Both the position numbers and the translations under genes were made by a program. Shown piece by piece: positions 1 through 8,845 of a DNA stretch of 64,000 bases. This DNA is from Planctomycetaceae bacterium. GTDB taxonomy: Bacteria > Planctomycetota > Planctomycetia > Pirellulales > Thermoguttaceae. Where the stretch lies: assembly GCA_012719125.1 (NCBI GenBank), contig JAAYAY010000302.1:16309-80308 (forward strand), written 5' to 3'. Each line of letters begins with the position of its first letter. The first letter of the stretch is position 1. The notes beneath the pieces are model-generated. The model was not told the origin of the DNA and did no database searches. It saw only the letters and a program-made list of their open reading frames with translations.

Positions 1-1
1 G

Positions 2-637
2 GTCAACCCCATGATGGGTCACCGCGGCGTCCGCCTGGGCATCACCTACGCCCACCTGACCGAGATGCAGATCCGCGCCATCCTGGAAGCGGCGGCCGAA
101 CTGAAGAAGGCCGGCAAGAATCCCAAGCCCGAGATCATGGTGCCGGTCACCTGCACCGTCAAGGAACTCGACTTCGTCAAGCCGATCTTCGACAAGATCC
201 AGGCCGAGATCGGCATCGACTGCCTCTACGGCACGATGATCGAAATCCCGCGGGCGGCCCTGCTGGCCGACAAGATGGCCGTCACCGCCCAGTTCTTCTC
301 CTTCGGCACCAACGACCTGACGCAGATGGGCTTCGGCTTCAGCCGCGACGACATCGGCGGGTTCCTTTCGGACTACCTCGACAAGAAGATCCTCGAGGCC
401 GACCCGTTCCAGACGATCGACCAGGAAGGCATCGGCCAGTTGATCACCATGTCGGTGGAGCGAGGACGCAAGACCCGCCCCGACCTGAAGATCGGCATCT
501 GCGGCGAGCAGGGCGGCGACCCGGCCTCGGTCGACTTCTGCTTCAAGAGCGGCCTCAACTACGTAAGCTGCTCGCCCTACCGCGTTCCCATCGCTCGCCT
601 CGCTGCGGCCCAGGCCGCCATCAAGGCGAAGAAGTAG
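2..637 (+). CDS. ppdK: Pyruvate, phosphate dikinase, C-terminal part (cut by window edge)
   Basis: The reading frame is open from the window edge, so only the last ~211 residues are present. PPDK interconverts pyruvate + ATP + phosphate with phosphoenolpyruvate + AMP + PPi in the cytosol; this part is the PEP/pyruvate-binding TIM barrel. Seen: the opening GHRGVRLGI block, EIMVPVT, the GTNDLTQMGFGFSRDD loop that separates PPDK from PEP synthase and PTS enzyme I, and GICGEQGGDP, which carries the catalytic cysteine and is near-diagnostic for PPDK. The C-terminus, ending in a short Ala/Lys tail, is of normal length. A hairpin with a T-rich tail follows. The upstream part lies outside the window. 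Confidence 0.95.
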   Translation, partial: VNPMMGHRGVRLGITYAHLTEMQIRAILEAAAELKKAGKNPKPEIMVPVTCTVKELDFVKPIFDKIQAEIGIDCLYGTMIEIPRAALLADKMAVTAQFFSFGTNDLTQMGFGFSRDDIGGFLSDYLDKKILEADPFQTIDQEGIGQLITMSVERGRKTRPDLKIGICGEQGGDPASVDFCFKSGLNYVSCSPYRVPIARLAAAQAAIKAKK

Positions 638-646
638 GGCAAATCT

Positions 647-696
647 TGTAGGACGGGTTTCCAACCTATCCAGCCAGGATGCCATCCCGGCCTACA
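647..696. repeat. REP-like palindrome downstream of ppdK
   Basis: Arms at 647-657 and 686-696 are inverted copies of an 11-mer (TGTAGGacGGG type) with one mismatch, separated by 28 bp. It lies between the ppdK stop and the terminator-like hairpin. It resembles the short intergenic palindromes that recur elsewhere in this window. It could also fold in the ppdK 3' UTR. Confidence 0.4.
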
Positions 697-713
697 TGAC
701 GAGTGACATTCAA

Positions 714-755
714 ATGGGACGGTTTCGCTTCGGCGGGACCGTCCCGTTTGCTTTG
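714..755 (+). terminator. Probable rho-independent terminator of ppdK
   Basis: An 8-bp GC-rich stem (GGGACGGT at 716-723 pairing with ACCGTCCC at 738-745) has a 14-nt loop and is followed by GTTTGCTTT. The T-tract is interrupted, so termination may be partial. The position, ~80 bp after the ppdK stop, fits. Confidence 0.5.
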
Positions 756-952
756 GGCTCGACCACTCCTTTCGCACACGCGGACGCCCCCGGCCTGGCC
801 GTCGGGGATTGGGGCTCATTGCCGTCCAGCACATAACATCAAACTGGCCTTGACATCCAGGCCGGAATCTCGATATTTCCTCCCAACTTCGCCCCATTCA
901 GACGGGGCTATCGGTGTCAGGGACCTGCAGTTTGTCAGTCTCGAGGTGGGAA

Positions 953-2386
953 ATGCTCGGGAAACGTTTGGAACGTCTATGGCCCACAACTCCCCGCAGT
1001 GCGTTCGTCACGGCCTTTGCCGTGAGCCTTTTGGGCGGAGTGGCGATCAATCTGCTGCTCGCACCGTTCGTTGGCCGTGTGGGAAGTTTTGGGGGGCTTC
1101 GGCACGACGGTTACTGGGAACTGGCAACCAACGTGGCTCAAGGCAACGGCTACGTTTTTGAGGCCGGCGATCCGCCCGTGTTCCATCGTCCGCCCCTCGT
1201 GCCGGCCCTGTTCGCCCCGCTGACGTTGCTGCCCGCCTTCTTGCACCGAACGGCGCTCGTCGTCATGCACAGCCTGATGATCGGGTTGACTTCTGCCCTC
1301 ATGTTCGATTTCACCCGACGCGTGTTCGGCGGTTCGGCGGCCCGCTGGTCGCTTGCCCTCCTATTGGGGTACCCGTTTCTCTACTGGCACGTCAGGAATC
1401 CCATGAACGTCGTGATTCAGACGACATGCACGACGATCGTCCTCTATCTGCTGGGCCGCGAGTTGCTTGCGGCGTGTCAACGGGACAAACCGGTCGGAAA
1501 TCTCGCCGCTCCTTGGCGGACGGTCTTGCTGGGACTTGCGGCCGGCGCGGCCATTCTGACCCACGGCACGATGTTGCTGTCGGTTCCGGTTCTGCTCGCC
1601 GCCACGGGCATCATCAGCCTTCGATTGGGCAGCATTCGCACGCTGAGAATCAGCCTGACTGCAGGGCTGATCGCTTTGTTGACGGTGGCCCCCTGGACGT
1701 ATCGGAATTGGTGCGTCAGCGGCCGTTTCATACCGGTCGTCGGCGGAGCGGGACTGCAATACTACTTCGGACATGTCCATTGGGGATTCGACGGCCGGGA
1801 TGATAGCCGTCAGCAATGGGCCAGAGTGATAGCTGCCAGCGAAGTCGGAACGACGGAAATGCTCAAGTTCTGCGGCTATACCGATCCGGCCTTGGACGCC
1901 ATGGCCAACCGCCGCATGGTGCAGGATGTGCAATCCCACCCCGGTCGCTTCGTCAAACGGGCGGCGCTCAACGCGGTCGAGTTCTATCTACCGATCGTTC
2001 ACGATGTGCTGTTGCCGAACTGGGGGACTTGGCGAAACCACGTCGAGCATGTGCTGCAATCGACCTGGCACTTGGGCCTCCTTGCCTTGGTTGGCGCCGG
2101 ATTGTGGAGAAACCGGCGCAGCAGAGCGGCTTCCGCCGGGTGGATTGCTGTGGGTGCCATCGTCGGTCTATCGGCCTGCTACTGCCCCTTCGTGACCTGT
2201 ATCACCCTGTGCCAATACTGCTTGCCGACGCTGCCGGTTCTGGCTTTCGTCGGCGCAACGGCCTTTTCCTGTCGGCCCGCGGTGAATTCGGAAGATGTCC
2301 CCGTCGACCAGGAACCGGTTTCGGAGCGGTTTCGGAGGCGGCGGGTTGGGTCGGGGCAAGGCCAAGTGGCCTTGACGGCCAAATGA
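953..2386 (+). CDS. Membrane glycosyltransferase, GT39/ArnT-like, copy 1 of 3
   Basis: About 477 residues with roughly 10 hydrophobic segments. Near the N-terminus it has the block HDGYWELATNVAQGNGYVFE followed by FHRPPLVP, where polyprenyl-phosphate sugar transferases (PMT/ArnT type) carry the acidic first-loop motif that binds the lipid-linked sugar donor. It would transfer a sugar from a polyprenyl carrier on the periplasmic side; the acceptor is unknown. I chose ATG 953 over GTG 914 because GAGGTGGG lies just upstream and the encoded start aligns with the two paralogues (4004-5434, 5489-7021). Further shared blocks are ILTHGTMLLSVP, APWTYRNW and PVVGGAGLQYYFGH. The three copies form a tandem array interrupted by a flavoprotein gene. 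Family is fairly sure, substrate is not. Confidence 0.8.
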   Translation: MLGKRLERLWPTTPRSAFVTAFAVSLLGGVAINLLLAPFVGRVGSFGGLRHDGYWELATNVAQGNGYVFEAGDPPVFHRPPLVPALFAPLTLLPAFLHRTALVVMHSLMIGLTSALMFDFTRRVFGGSAARWSLALLLGYPFLYWHVRNPMNVVIQTTCTTIVLYLLGRELLAACQRDKPVGNLAAPWRTVLLGLAAGAAILTHGTMLLSVPVLLAATGIISLRLGSIRTLRISLTAGLIALLTVAPWTYRNWCVSGRFIPVVGGAGLQYYFGHVHWGFDGRDDSRQQWARVIAASEVGTTEMLKFCGYTDPALDAMANRRMVQDVQSHPGRFVKRAALNAVEFYLPIVHDVLLPNWGTWRNHVEHVLQSTWHLGLLALVGAGLWRNRRSRAASAGWIAVGAIVGLSACYCPFVTCITLCQYCLPTLPVLAFVGATAFSCRPAVNSEDVPVDQEPVSERFRRRRVGSGQGQVALTAK

Positions 2387-2548
2387 GGGGTCGGTATCGT
2401 CTCGCGGCCCGTTTCTTTGCGAGCGTGGCTGCGCCGCTTCTGCAGCCAATTCGTTGGCTCAACTTGACTTTTTCAACGAGCTGCTGAGGTGGCCCGGCAG
2501 ACGGGGAACGATACGCTTATTCGGGGTACAACCAGGAGAGGTTCAACC

Positions 2549-3970
2549 ATGAAAGTGGCTGTCATCGGGGCGGGACCGGCGGGTTTGACCGCAGCGTACG
2601 AACTGACCAAGAAAGGCGTACAAGCCGACGTCTACGAGGCCAGCAACTTCGTGGGTGGAATGTGCCGCACCTTCGAATTGTGGGGCCAGCGCGTCGACCT
2701 GGGGCCCCATCGCTTCTTCAGCATGGACGATTGTGTCAATCGACTCTGGCTGGAAGTCGTCGGCGGCGACTGCCGCCCCATCGACCGACTCACGCGGCTT
2801 CTCTACAAGGGACGCCTGTTCCACTATCCTCTCAAACCGGCCAACGCCCTCTGGAATATGGGCTTCTTCGAAGCCGCCCGTTGCGCTCTGAGCTACTTTG
2901 CCGAGAAATTCAGACCCAAGATCGTCAATCCCGACGACCACTCGTTCGAATCGTGGACGGTGGAGAAATTCGGACGGCGGCTTTTCAATCACTTCTTCAA
3001 AGCCTATTCGGAGAAGCTCTGGGGAATCGCCTGCTCCGATCTCGACGCCGACTTCGCACGGCAGCGAATCAAGACTTTCACCCTGGGTGAAGCCATGAAG
3101 AGCGCCCTGGGACTGTCCAGGCAAAAACACAAGACGCTCGTCGACCAGTTCCTCTATCCGACCGGCGGGACCGGAATGGTCTACCAGCGGATGGCCGAGC
3201 GGATCGCCGCCGGCGGCGGACAAGTGCTGCTCAGCCAACCTATCCGGCGAGTCCTGTCGCAAGACAATCGCATTTTGGGAATCGAGTCGGCCGCGGGGGA
3301 CCGGTTCGAGTACGACCGAGTCATTTCCACCATGCCGCTGACGTCGCTGGTTCGCGGCCTGGGCTCACTCCCCGACAACGTGCTCGATGCGGTCAATTCC
3401 CTCTACTTTCGCAATACGATCCTCGTCTATCTCCACGTGGAGGGCGCCGACCTCTTCCCCGATCAATGGCTCTACGTCCATTCCCCCGAACTGGAAACCG
3501 GGCGGGTCACCAACTTCCGCAACTGGCTTCCAGAACTCCACGCCGATCGTGCCAATACGATCCTCGCCCTGGAATACTGGTGCTACGACCTCGATCCCAT
3601 CTGGGTCGAAACCGACGAATTGCTCATCGAGCGGGCAACACACGAAATCCGTTCGACCGGCCTGATCGGCAAACGGCAGGTGCTGGACGGGCACGTCGTG
3701 CGAGTCCATCGCAGCTATCCGGTCTACGAACGGGGCTACAAGAAACACCTGGCCGAAGTGATCGCTCACGTGGACCGGTTCGAGGGCCTGGTGCCCATCG
3801 GCCGCTACGGGGCCTTCAAATACAACAACCAGGACCACAGCATCCTCATGGGACTCGTGGCGGCGGAATCGCTCACCGAACAGACCCAGGCGAACCTCTG
3901 GTCGATCAATACCGATTACGACACCTACCACGAATCGGCCCAGGTCGCGCCGCATCGCCGAGCGGCCTGA
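2549..3970 (+). CDS. FAD-dependent oxidoreductase, UDP-galactopyranose mutase / protoporphyrinogen oxidase-like
   Basis: About 473 residues. It starts with a dinucleotide-binding fold, KVAVIGAGPAGLTAAYEL, then the acidic ribose-binding end YEASNFVGGMC, as in amine-oxidase-superfamily flavoproteins. The blocks LGPHRFF and FHYPLKP and a C-terminal FAD-contact region (RYGAFKYNNQDHSI) resemble UDP-galactopyranose mutase-like enzymes used in cell-surface sugar chemistry. ATG 2549 is preferred to a further-upstream start because AGGAGAGG precedes it at good spacing and the Rossmann strand begins immediately. It lies between two membrane glycosyltransferases on the same strand with short gaps, so it may prepare or modify the sugar that they use. 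The exact reaction is not determined from sequence. Confidence 0.75.
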   Translation: MKVAVIGAGPAGLTAAYELTKKGVQADVYEASNFVGGMCRTFELWGQRVDLGPHRFFSMDDCVNRLWLEVVGGDCRPIDRLTRLLYKGRLFHYPLKPANALWNMGFFEAARCALSYFAEKFRPKIVNPDDHSFESWTVEKFGRRLFNHFFKAYSEKLWGIACSDLDADFARQRIKTFTLGEAMKSALGLSRQKHKTLVDQFLYPTGGTGMVYQRMAERIAAGGGQVLLSQPIRRVLSQDNRILGIESAAGDRFEYDRVISTMPLTSLVRGLGSLPDNVLDAVNSLYFRNTILVYLHVEGADLFPDQWLYVHSPELETGRVTNFRNWLPELHADRANTILALEYWCYDLDPIWVETDELLIERATHEIRSTGLIGKRQVLDGHVVRVHRSYPVYERGYKKHLAEVIAHVDRFEGLVPIGRYGAFKYNNQDHSILMGLVAAESLTEQTQANLWSINTDYDTYHESAQVAPHRRAA

Positions 3971-4003
3971 CCCTCCCTCTCCCCCTTTGTCGGCACATTT
4001 CCC

Positions 4004-5434
4004 ATGTCGCTCGAACGTGTCGCTTCGATGCTGCCCACGACTGCCGGTGGGGCATTTCGCCTGGGTTTTGTTGCCGCCCTTGTCGTCGGCCTGACCATCA
4101 TTCTGGTCGTGGGACCCTTGGCCGGCGTCTCGGAAAAGTTCGCCAGCGAAGGACACGACGGTTATTGGCAACTGGCCGGCAACCTCATTCGAGGCAACGG
4201 CTACGTGTTCGAAGCAGGCGGACCGGTCGTATTCCATCGGCCTCCAATGGCCCCCCTCCTTCTCAGCCCCTTGACGCTGCTTCCGCAACCGCTGCAACGG
4301 CCGGGTGTGGTCCTACTGCAGAGCCTGCTGGTCGGGCTCACCTGCGGCCTGGCTTTCGATCTCACGCGGCGAGTCTTCCACCTGCGAGCCGCCCGGGCAT
4401 GCCTGCTCCTCTTGCTGAGCTATCCCTGGCTCTATTGGCACGTGAAGAACCCCATGAACGTGATCGCCCAAATGGCCTTCACCACGCTCGTGCTCTATCT
4501 GATCGGCCGAGAACTGTTGATCGCCCGCCACGGCGACGCGGCGACGCGGCAACGCTTCTCGCTGGCGGCGGCACTGGCGCTGGGACTGGCGGCCGGATCG
4601 GCGATCCTCACTCATGGCACGATGCTCCTCTCGGTGCCCGTCCTCCTGGCAGGAGCGGCGGTCATCGGCCTGCGGCTCGACGGCATGAGGACCGTGAAAG
4701 TCGGCATCGCGGCTGGCCTGATCGCGCTCTTCCTGCTCGCTCCCTGGACCTATCGCAACTGGCGAGTCACCGGACAGTTCATGCCGGTCGTCGGAGGCGC
4801 GGGGCTCCAGTACTTCTTCGGCCACGTCCACTGGGGATTCGACGGCCAGGACGACGGCCATCGTCGCTGGGATCGTATCGTGGCCGCAAGCGTCGGCGAA
4901 ACACGAGACGTAACCCATTTCTGGGGCTTCAAGGATCCGGCCCTGGAGACTAAGGCCAACCGCCATATGGTGGAGGACCTCCGCGCCCATCCCGCTCGTT
5001 TTGCCAAGCGGGTGGCGCTCAACGCGGTCGAGTTCTACGTGCCGATCGTTCGCGACGTGCTCATGCCCAAGACAAGATCCGGCCTCGGCGCCGTAGCCCG
5101 GCGGGCCGCCTTGTCGGCGTGGCATCTGGGACTCGTCGGCCTTGGCCTCCTTGGGCTTTACCGGAACCGCCGGCAACCAGCGGCCGCCGCCGGTTGGCTT
5201 GCCGTCGCGGCCGTCGCCGTCCTGGCCGGCTGTTACATGCCGTTTGTGGCGAGTATCGGCCATAATCAGTACGTGCTGCCGACGCTTCCCGTGCTGGCCT
5301 TCTGCGCGGCGTCACTCTGCGGCTCACCTGTCGCCGCAACGACCCAAGAGAGTTCCGTCCGACGCGTCCCACGCCCCATAGGCCTGCAACGTTCTCTGGA
5401 AATGAGTCGAACGGACTGGCGAAACGGCGATTGA
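4004..5434 (+). CDS. Membrane glycosyltransferase, GT39/ArnT-like, copy 2 of 3
   Basis: 476 residues, multi-pass. It is a close paralogue of the genes at 953-2386 and 5489-7021: HDGYWQLAGNLIRGNGYVFE, VFHRPPMAP, TLLPQPLQRPGVVLLQSLL, ILTHGTMLLSVPVLL, APWTYRNWRVTGQF and VVGGAGLQYFFGHVHWGFDG are all shared. It begins 33 bp after the flavoprotein stop, consistent with co-transcription. The function is inferred from the family: use of a polyprenyl-phosphate sugar at the membrane. Part of the middle and the C-terminal tail vary between copies, which suggests divergence of acceptor or partner specificity after duplication. Confidence 0.8.
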   Translation: MSLERVASMLPTTAGGAFRLGFVAALVVGLTIILVVGPLAGVSEKFASEGHDGYWQLAGNLIRGNGYVFEAGGPVVFHRPPMAPLLLSPLTLLPQPLQRPGVVLLQSLLVGLTCGLAFDLTRRVFHLRAARACLLLLLSYPWLYWHVKNPMNVIAQMAFTTLVLYLIGRELLIARHGDAATRQRFSLAAALALGLAAGSAILTHGTMLLSVPVLLAGAAVIGLRLDGMRTVKVGIAAGLIALFLLAPWTYRNWRVTGQFMPVVGGAGLQYFFGHVHWGFDGQDDGHRRWDRIVAASVGETRDVTHFWGFKDPALETKANRHMVEDLRAHPARFAKRVALNAVEFYVPIVRDVLMPKTRSGLGAVARRAALSAWHLGLVGLGLLGLYRNRRQPAAAAGWLAVAAVAVLAGCYMPFVASIGHNQYVLPTLPVLAFCAASLCGSPVAATTQESSVRRVPRPIGLQRSLEMSRTDWRNGD

Positions 5435-5488
5435 TATGCTTCGCCGTTTCCCGGTTCGCAACCCTGCAAACTATCCCCGAGCAATCCC

Positions 5489-7021
5489 ATGTCGCTTCTG
5501 AAACGCTTTGAATCTCGTCTTCCATCGACAGGCGTGGGGGCCGCCCTTGTGAGCTTCATCGCGATTGCCGGGCTTGGGCTCGCCATCCTGTCTGCCCAGA
5601 GAGTCGCCGGTACTGAACGCAGTTTCGCAGGGCCATGTCACGACGGCTACTGGGAACTTGGGATCAACTGGATTCGCGGATACGGCTATACGTTCGAGCC
5701 GGGCGGTACGCCGGCGTTCCATCGACCGCCGCTCGTGCCCGGATTGTTCGGTCCGTTGACGCTGCTCCCCAAGCCAGTGCAGCGCCCCGCACTGATTCTG
5801 TTGCAGAGCCTGATGCTGGCAGTCATGTGCGGGCTGACGTTCGACTTGACCCGCCGCGTCCTGGGGCCGCGGGCGGCGCGCTGGTCATTGGTCCTTCTGT
5901 TGAGCTACCCGTTCCTGTACGTCGATGTGGCGAGCCCCCTGAACGTCGTCACGCAGGCGATGTGTGTGACCGCCGTCGTCTATCTCCTTGGCAGGGAACT
6001 CCTGCTTGCTCGTTCGACTCGGAACCTATCCCAAAGCCGCCAAACAGATCTCTCGTGGGCGGTGGCTGACGGCAGCAGTTGGAATCCTGGGATCGGCTCT
6101 GAGAATCGCGACGTTCCGTCTCTCTCGTGGGTGAGGGCGGTTCTGCTTGGCCTTGCTGCAGCCGCCGCAATCCTAACCCACGGAACAATGCTCCTGGCCG
6201 TCCCACTGCTCATTGCCGGTGCCGGCCTGGTCGGCATCCGCCTGGGCAGTCTCCGCGTGATCAAGGTGGGTGTGGCAGCGGGCCTGATCACTCTGCTCAC
6301 GCTGGCACCGTGGACCTACCGCAACTGGTGCGTTACCGGGCGGTTCATCCCTGTCGTTGGCGGTGCGGGGTTGCAGTACTTCGTCGGCATCGAGCGCTGG
6401 AGTTACGACGAGTTCGACGGTCAGAAACCTGCCTGGCAGCGGATCGTCTCGGCGAGTCTGGGCCGAGACATAACCGACACGACGGAACTCATCCATTTCT
6501 GGGGCTTCAAGGATGCGGCATTGGACGCGATTGCCAATCGGCGAATGGTCGATGATCTGCGAGCGCATCCTGGCTTCTTTGCCAAACGCGTCGTGTTGAA
6601 TGCCGTGGAGTTCTACGCACCTTCGGTTCGCGAGTTGCTGATGCCGAGAACCGCCCCGACGAAGCGATATGTTGCCCGTCGAGGGGCCATGTCGATCGTT
6701 CACGTCGGCCTGTTGGTGATGGGCGGGTTGGGAATCTGGCGGACTGCTCGTGAGAAGAAGTCCGGCCCCTTGTGGCTGGCTGTGGCGAGCATCGCCGTCC
6801 TGGCCGGGGGCTATCTGCCCTTTGTCGCGGGCATCAGTCACTGCCAATACTGCCTCCAGACCCTACCGCTCCTGGCGTTCCTCGCCGCCGCCTCTGTGAA
6901 AGAGCCGTCTCAAGAGTGCAAAGAACGGGCGGCTTCTGCCGAGACGTTCAAACTCATCGCCTATGTCCCGAGACCGCTGGGATTGCGGCCCCGCAGACGT
7001 TTGAATCACATCGGCTCATAG
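5489..7021 (+). CDS. Membrane glycosyltransferase, GT39/ArnT-like, copy 3 of 3
   Basis: 510 residues, 54 bp after copy 2. It keeps all landmark blocks (CHDGYWELGINWIRGYGYTFE-type first loop, AFHRPPLVPGLF, ILTHGTMLLAVP, APWTYRNWCVTGRF, VVGGAGLQYFVG). It carries an extra ~30-residue hydrophilic loop around residues 175-205 (rich in Ser, Asn, Gln) that copies 1 and 2 lack. The landmark FGHVHWGFDG of the other copies is changed to VGIERWSYDE, so this copy is the most divergent and may have a changed substrate loop. Its stop overlaps the end of a weak minus-strand reading frame. Confidence 0.8.
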   Translation: MSLLKRFESRLPSTGVGAALVSFIAIAGLGLAILSAQRVAGTERSFAGPCHDGYWELGINWIRGYGYTFEPGGTPAFHRPPLVPGLFGPLTLLPKPVQRPALILLQSLMLAVMCGLTFDLTRRVLGPRAARWSLVLLLSYPFLYVDVASPLNVVTQAMCVTAVVYLLGRELLLARSTRNLSQSRQTDLSWAVADGSSWNPGIGSENRDVPSLSWVRAVLLGLAAAAAILTHGTMLLAVPLLIAGAGLVGIRLGSLRVIKVGVAAGLITLLTLAPWTYRNWCVTGRFIPVVGGAGLQYFVGIERWSYDEFDGQKPAWQRIVSASLGRDITDTTELIHFWGFKDAALDAIANRRMVDDLRAHPGFFAKRVVLNAVEFYAPSVRELLMPRTAPTKRYVARRGAMSIVHVGLLVMGGLGIWRTAREKKSGPLWLAVASIAVLAGGYLPFVAGISHCQYCLQTLPLLAFLAAASVKEPSQECKERAASAETFKLIAYVPRPLGLRPRRRLNHIGS

Positions 7022-7312
7022 CTCGGATCGCTCGTCCCACATCAACTCCGGCGGCACATACCTTCGGTCATTCTCGCTCATTCTCGCCTCCAACTCCTCG
7101 ATCGCGGCATCTTCGCCAAGCTCCGCAACGGCCTTCTCGGCAGCCGAACGAAAACGGGCGATCTCCGCTTCACCCGCTGGGGGTGGTACAGGTCGCGAAG
7201 CGCGAACCCCTGCACTTGCGTCCCACCAGGGACCCCAGGTCCTGACGGCGTAGCACAGCACGATTGCTTCCACCGGCCCCACTCCGTCGCATCGCATCGC
7301 ATCGTAGAACAT
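7016..7312 (-). CDS. Short hypothetical reading frame, possibly a gene remnant
   Basis: 98 codons on the minus strand. The last ~50 residues look coding (Ala/Glu-rich, helical, ending YVPPELMWDERSEL), while the first half does not: it includes simple GCATC repeats near 7290-7310 and an unusual Trp/Cys-rich stretch. I do not recognise a family. It may be the 3' end of a decayed gene next to the broken methyltransferase. No convincing ribosome binding site. Confidence 0.25.
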   Translation of the reverse strand: MFYDAMRCDGVGPVEAIVLCYAVRTWGPWWDASAGVRASRPVPPPAGEAEIARFRSAAEKAVAELGEDAAIEELEARMSENDRRYVPPELMWDERSEL

Positions 7313-7326
7313 GCGATGTCAACACG

Positions 7327-8840
7327 TTAGAACATGGTTGTCTGCTTTTCTGCCTTCGGATGTCGCTTGAGGTATGCGAGAAACTCGCGCTCAAGCTGCA
7401 ACTCTTCGGCAAGTGCCGACAAGTTGAGTTGCCGCAGTACGTCGATGGTTATGGGCCGTTTTGCATCCCAGAACACAAATACAGAATAGAACTCCCGGGC
7501 AAGATTGGAGTTAAGCATTGTGGCGATCAGTTTTGCTTCCTGTCTGGAATAGCACGGCACGAAGTACGATGTATCGTCAAGTACGATCGGCTTGCCTTCG
7601 AGGTTTCCAATCTCCGCGAAAGCGAGTCGCTTGTAGAACCCGGAAATGGCCACCTTGAACGGAGCAAACGAGTATTCGCCTACGCCGAATACGGAGAACC
7701 GTGGTCGGTTCTTGTAGATCGCACTGCCCCTCTTGTCAAGTTTTCCGGCGTGGCGGTTCAGATACTCCCAGGTCTTTGGGGCAGTCCTTTCAATCACGGA
7801 AGTATCCTCGCCGACCGTCTTCTGCGTGACAAGCATCCACCGCGTAGGATGCTCGGTGGAACCATTGGCGACTTCTGAACTCTTCAGCATCGGATACAAA
7901 TACTCGGTCTCAATCTCGACGACTTCTCCATTGGCATTGACGAGGCGTCCTCCTTCTTCGCGAAACTCCATAACGCCGCTGCAATCGTGCTTGACGCCCG
8001 AACGCCACCGGTAAACCTCTCGGCCGCGTAGATGCTTGAGCCGTTCATACGTTCCAACGTCTGCCAACAGTCGTCCGTCGTGATATCCAAGGGACCGGCC
8101 CCTTTCAGCGTTGGCCAGTTGGCTGTAGACATCGCAGTCCAAACTGCGAGAACCTGGGGCAAACTGACACACAAGCAGGCAAGCATCAACAGCGGCATTG
8201 AAATGTTTGGCGGCGTCAATCCCGTAGAGAGCAGCACTCCCAATATTGAGTTGGCGCTTCCATGCGTGACAAGCACCTTTCTTGCGACCGCCGTCTTGCA
8301 GAGCATTGCTAGGGTCGCCCTGCGGCCGTCAAGACATTCGAGCAGTTGGATGAGCATCCATTCCGAAATGTCGAAATTGCTCTTTCCGGTTATCGCATCA
8401 AGCCCAGCGTACCTGTGAAAGTTGGACTTCTCGGGCAGATTCGAGCTTCCCAATACCCCCAACCCCGAATTCGTAACCCAAGGTGGATTGCCGATCACCA
8501 GAATTGGCTCCGCGCAGGTCCCCAACAGACTGGCCCAGTCCGTAGAGAAAAAGTCAGCCTGTGCGACTTTTGCCTTGCCTCCTTGGGGATGATCGGCCAA
8601 GAGCCGAGCAGCAGCATCAACATACGCTGGATTAATATCCCGTCCCAATACCTGCTCCGCGGACGAGAATGCTTCCAATGCTGCGAGGAGAAAGCTACCT
8701 TCTCCGCATGTTGGCTCAATGATCGTCGCAGGCTTTGCTCGCAATTGCGATAACACACTGCATGCGTCACGTGCTAGAGAACACGGCGTTTGGAAATCGC
8801 CGAACTCTTCAATCTGTTTCGTCTTCTTCCTCGGTGGCAT
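7327..8840 (-). pseudogene. N6-adenine DNA methyltransferase, frameshifted
   Basis: The N-terminal half reads EPTCGEGSFLLAAL (SAM-binding motif I) and IGNPPWVTN (NPPW catalytic motif IV of N6-adenine methylases), close to Eco57I/TaqI-type enzymes. Near 8266-8275 the frame breaks. The continuation in another frame reads HAWKRQLNIGSAALYGID and runs on to 7327 as a ~280-residue target-recognition-like part, so one lost base would restore a single ~500-residue protein. ATG 8840 is the best start: it has GGAGG at good spacing and lies 5 bp after the stop of the upstream dehydratase, suggesting translational coupling. No restriction enzyme gene is adjacent, so it would be an orphan methylase. The frameshift could be real or a sequencing error. 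Confidence 0.75.
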
Positions 8841-8845
8841 TCCAC

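Noticed and set aside
2460..2486. Sequence TTGACTTTTTCAACGAGCTGCTGA as a promoter or repeat
   Set aside because: It resembles a widespread short intergenic sequence, but only one copy is visible here and no -10 box with proper spacing follows.
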